NCBI GenBank assembly: GCA_031271555.1
Contig: JAISVN010000074.1
Location: 1 to 7,544 of the forward strand
Direction of reading: 5' to 3'
Source: Candidatus Methanoplasma sp.
GTDB taxonomy: Archaea; Thermoplasmatota; Thermoplasmata; Methanomassiliicoccales; Methanomethylophilaceae
Length of the DNA stretch: 7,544 nt
Shown here piece by piece: positions 6,123 to 7,544 of this stretch; the stretch's first letter is position 1; every line of letters starts with the position of its first letter. The translations under genes were made by a program, and so were the position numbers. A model generated the notes under the pieces. That model searched no databases. It was not told the DNA's origin and saw only the letters and a list, made by a program, of their open reading frames with translations.

Positions 6123-7544
6123 AGCCTTATCGTTTCCAGGTTGAGCGGCGCTTTGGTCTCGATGTTGAACTTCTTGTAGATAGACGATGCGAGGTCCGTG
6201 CATTTCCGGTCCTCTCCGTGGCCTATTATTATCCTGTCGGGCCTTGGATCGAGCGATGCTATGTATTTCATCAGCTGCTTGCGGTCCGAATGGCCGGAGA
6301 ATCCGTCGACGGTGACGCGGTTCATCTCGATGTCCAGCGTAATTGATCTTCCTTTATGGTTCAGAGTTATGTCGTGGCGCCCTTTCTGTATCGTGCGTCC
6401 CATGCTGCCTTCCGATTGATAACCGACGAACACGAGCGTGTTCTTGGGTTCATCCGCCCATTCTCTGAAATATTCCAGGACCGGGCCTCCGGACATCATA
6501 CCGCTTGTTGCCAGAACTATGCAGGGGTCGGGCGAATGGCAGATCTCCTCTCTCATGCCGGCCGTCTCGACCCTTTTGAATATCGGGGAGAGGAAAGGAT
6601 TCTCATTCTGCTGGAATATCTGCGTTCTCAGCTGGCTGTTGAGATATTCCGGATATGCTGTATGTATGGCCGTAGCCTCCCATATCATACCATCCAGGTA
6701 TACGTTCATGGTGGGGATCTTTCCGATGCGCATCAGCTCTTCGATCACAAGCATGACCTCTTGGGACCTTCCTACGGCGAAAACCGGTATCAGCACCTTG
6801 CCGCCGAGCTCTGCCGCATGCATCAGGATCTCCTTCATTTCCTCGGAAGCATCCACTCTGGACGGCTGGACATCATTGTGCCCGCCGTATGTTGACTCGA
6901 TAACCAGCGTCTCCAGCCTCGGGAACCTGTTGTTCGCGGGGTTGAAAAGCCAGGTCTTCTCGTACTTCGTGTCTCCTGAGAATGCCACGTTGTGCAGCCC
7001 GTCCCCGACATGGAAATGGGCTATCGCAGACCCCAGGATATGCCCGGCATTGTGGAACGTCAGCCTGACATCCGGAGCTATGTCCGTGGTCTCGTTGTAT
7101 TTCAGAGGTATGGTGTGCATGACCTCCTTACGCACGTGCTGCGCCTCGTAATGATTTTTCTTTGCCTCGCCGAATCCCAGTTTTATGTTGTCCAACTGCA
7201 GCAAAGTCATCAGGTCCCTTGTCGGAGGCGTGCAGTACACCGGCCCCTCGTATCCGTATTTGAAAAGTGCAGGCAGAGTGCCGCAGTGGTCAAGGTGCGC
7301 ATGGGTTATGACGACGGCATCGATATCGTTCAGCGGCTGCACCTCGGGTATAGCGAAGTACGGCGTCGCATCGCTGCCGGGGTCCAGTCCGCAGTCGATG
7401 AGGATCTTGCTTTCCCTTGTGGTAAGCAGCGTTGCGGACCTGCCGACCTGTCTGAAGCCCCCCATTGTGGTAAGCCTCACCCACTGCTCCCCTTCGATCG
7501 TCTGCCTCACGAGTTTCCTGGCTACGGATTTCAGCATCTTGTGC
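6116..7544 (-). CDS. fttA: aCPSF1/FttA RNase (metallo-beta-lactamase/beta-CASP), N-terminus outside window
   Basis: Archaeal homologue of the cleavage factor CPSF73. In methanogens aCPSF1/FttA cuts nascent RNA at U-rich 3' ends and drives transcription termination with RNA polymerase. About 476 residues are visible. Numbered from the methionine at 7537: metallo-beta-lactamase D48, H79-A-H81-L-D83-H84 (zinc site), H166 and D189; beta-CASP motif A E214 (IESTYGG), the LATSGMMSGGP stretch (342-352), motif B H416 (GFSGHSDR) and motif C H440 (IIGHGE). All catalytic positions are intact. Full proteins are about 630-640 residues with N-terminal KH-type RNA-binding domains; these must lie to the right. 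The frame stays open through the window edge, and the 7537 methionine falls in the linker that in homologues joins the KH part to the lactamase domain, so it is internal and not the start. The stop TGA (6118-6116) overlaps the ubiX ribosome site. Loss of the KH part is not excluded by this window. Confidence 0.96.
   Translation of the reverse strand, partial: HKMLKSVARKLVRQTIEGEQWVRLTTMGGFRQVGRSATLLTTRESKILIDCGLDPGSDATPYFAIPEVQPLNDIDAVVITHAHLDHCGTLPALFKYGYEGPVYCTPPTRDLMTLLQLDNIKLGFGEAKKNHYEAQHVRKEVMHTIPLKYNETTDIAPDVRLTFHNAGHILGSAIAHFHVGDGLHNVAFSGDTKYEKTWLFNPANNRFPRLETLVIESTYGGHNDVQPSRVDASEEMKEILMHAAELGGKVLIPVFAVGRSQEVMLVIEELMRIGKIPTMNVYLDGMIWEATAIHTAYPEYLNSQLRTQIFQQNENPFLSPIFKRVETAGMREEICHSPDPCIVLATSGMMSGGPVLEYFREWADEPKNTLVFVGYQSEGSMGRTIQKGRHDITLNHKGRSITLDIEMNRVTVDGFSGHSDRKQLMKYIASLDPRPDRIIIGHGEDRKCTDLASSIYKKFNIETKAPLNLETIRLR

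Overview
The window looks like chromosomal DNA of a methanogen-type euryarchaeon, most plausibly a Thermoplasmatota member such as the Methanomassiliicoccales. This is an inference. It rests on an archaeal/eukaryotic-type leucyl-tRNA synthetase, an archaeal CPSF1-type RNase (FttA), TATA-box promoters placed for leaderless transcripts, a GGTGAT Shine-Dalgarno match, and two ATPases of families that are often found in multiple copies in archaea.

Layout from left to right. (1) Bases 1-868, minus strand: 289 N-terminal codons of an AAA_14/DUF4143 ATPase that runs off the left edge. It appears to start at a GTG that fits a leaderless transcript. (2) Bases 869-1196: a 328-base gap holding the ATPase promoter, two identical 17-bp half-palindromic repeats that look like a double operator, and the leuS promoter region with several small inverted repeats. 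(3) Bases 1197-4073, plus strand: complete leuS. (4) Bases 4091-5488, minus strand, converging on leuS with a 17-base gap: a complete ATPase_2/DUF234 protein with a winged helix and a PD-(D/E)XK-like C-terminal signature. It is visibly more AT-rich than its neighbours. (5) Bases 5479-5568: a 66-bp near-palindrome that carries this gene's promoter, two overlapping 16-bp palindromes and a mirrored copy of the gene's first ten bases, followed by a small hairpin. (6) Bases 5569-7544, minus strand: an fttA-ubiX operon. The fttA gene enters from the right edge, and ubiX follows with overlapping signals and apparently a CTG start codon.

The core genes have housekeeping roles: charging of tRNA-Leu, transcription termination and 3'-end processing, and prenyl-FMN synthesis for UbiD-type decarboxylases. 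The two ATPases are accessory genes set between them, and each has its own tandem operator-like DNA beside its promoter. No classical multi-gene defence or biosynthetic system is complete here. The most unusual signals are the CTG start of ubiX, the symmetric bidirectional promoter next to the DUF234 ATPase, and the double operators of the two ATPase genes.
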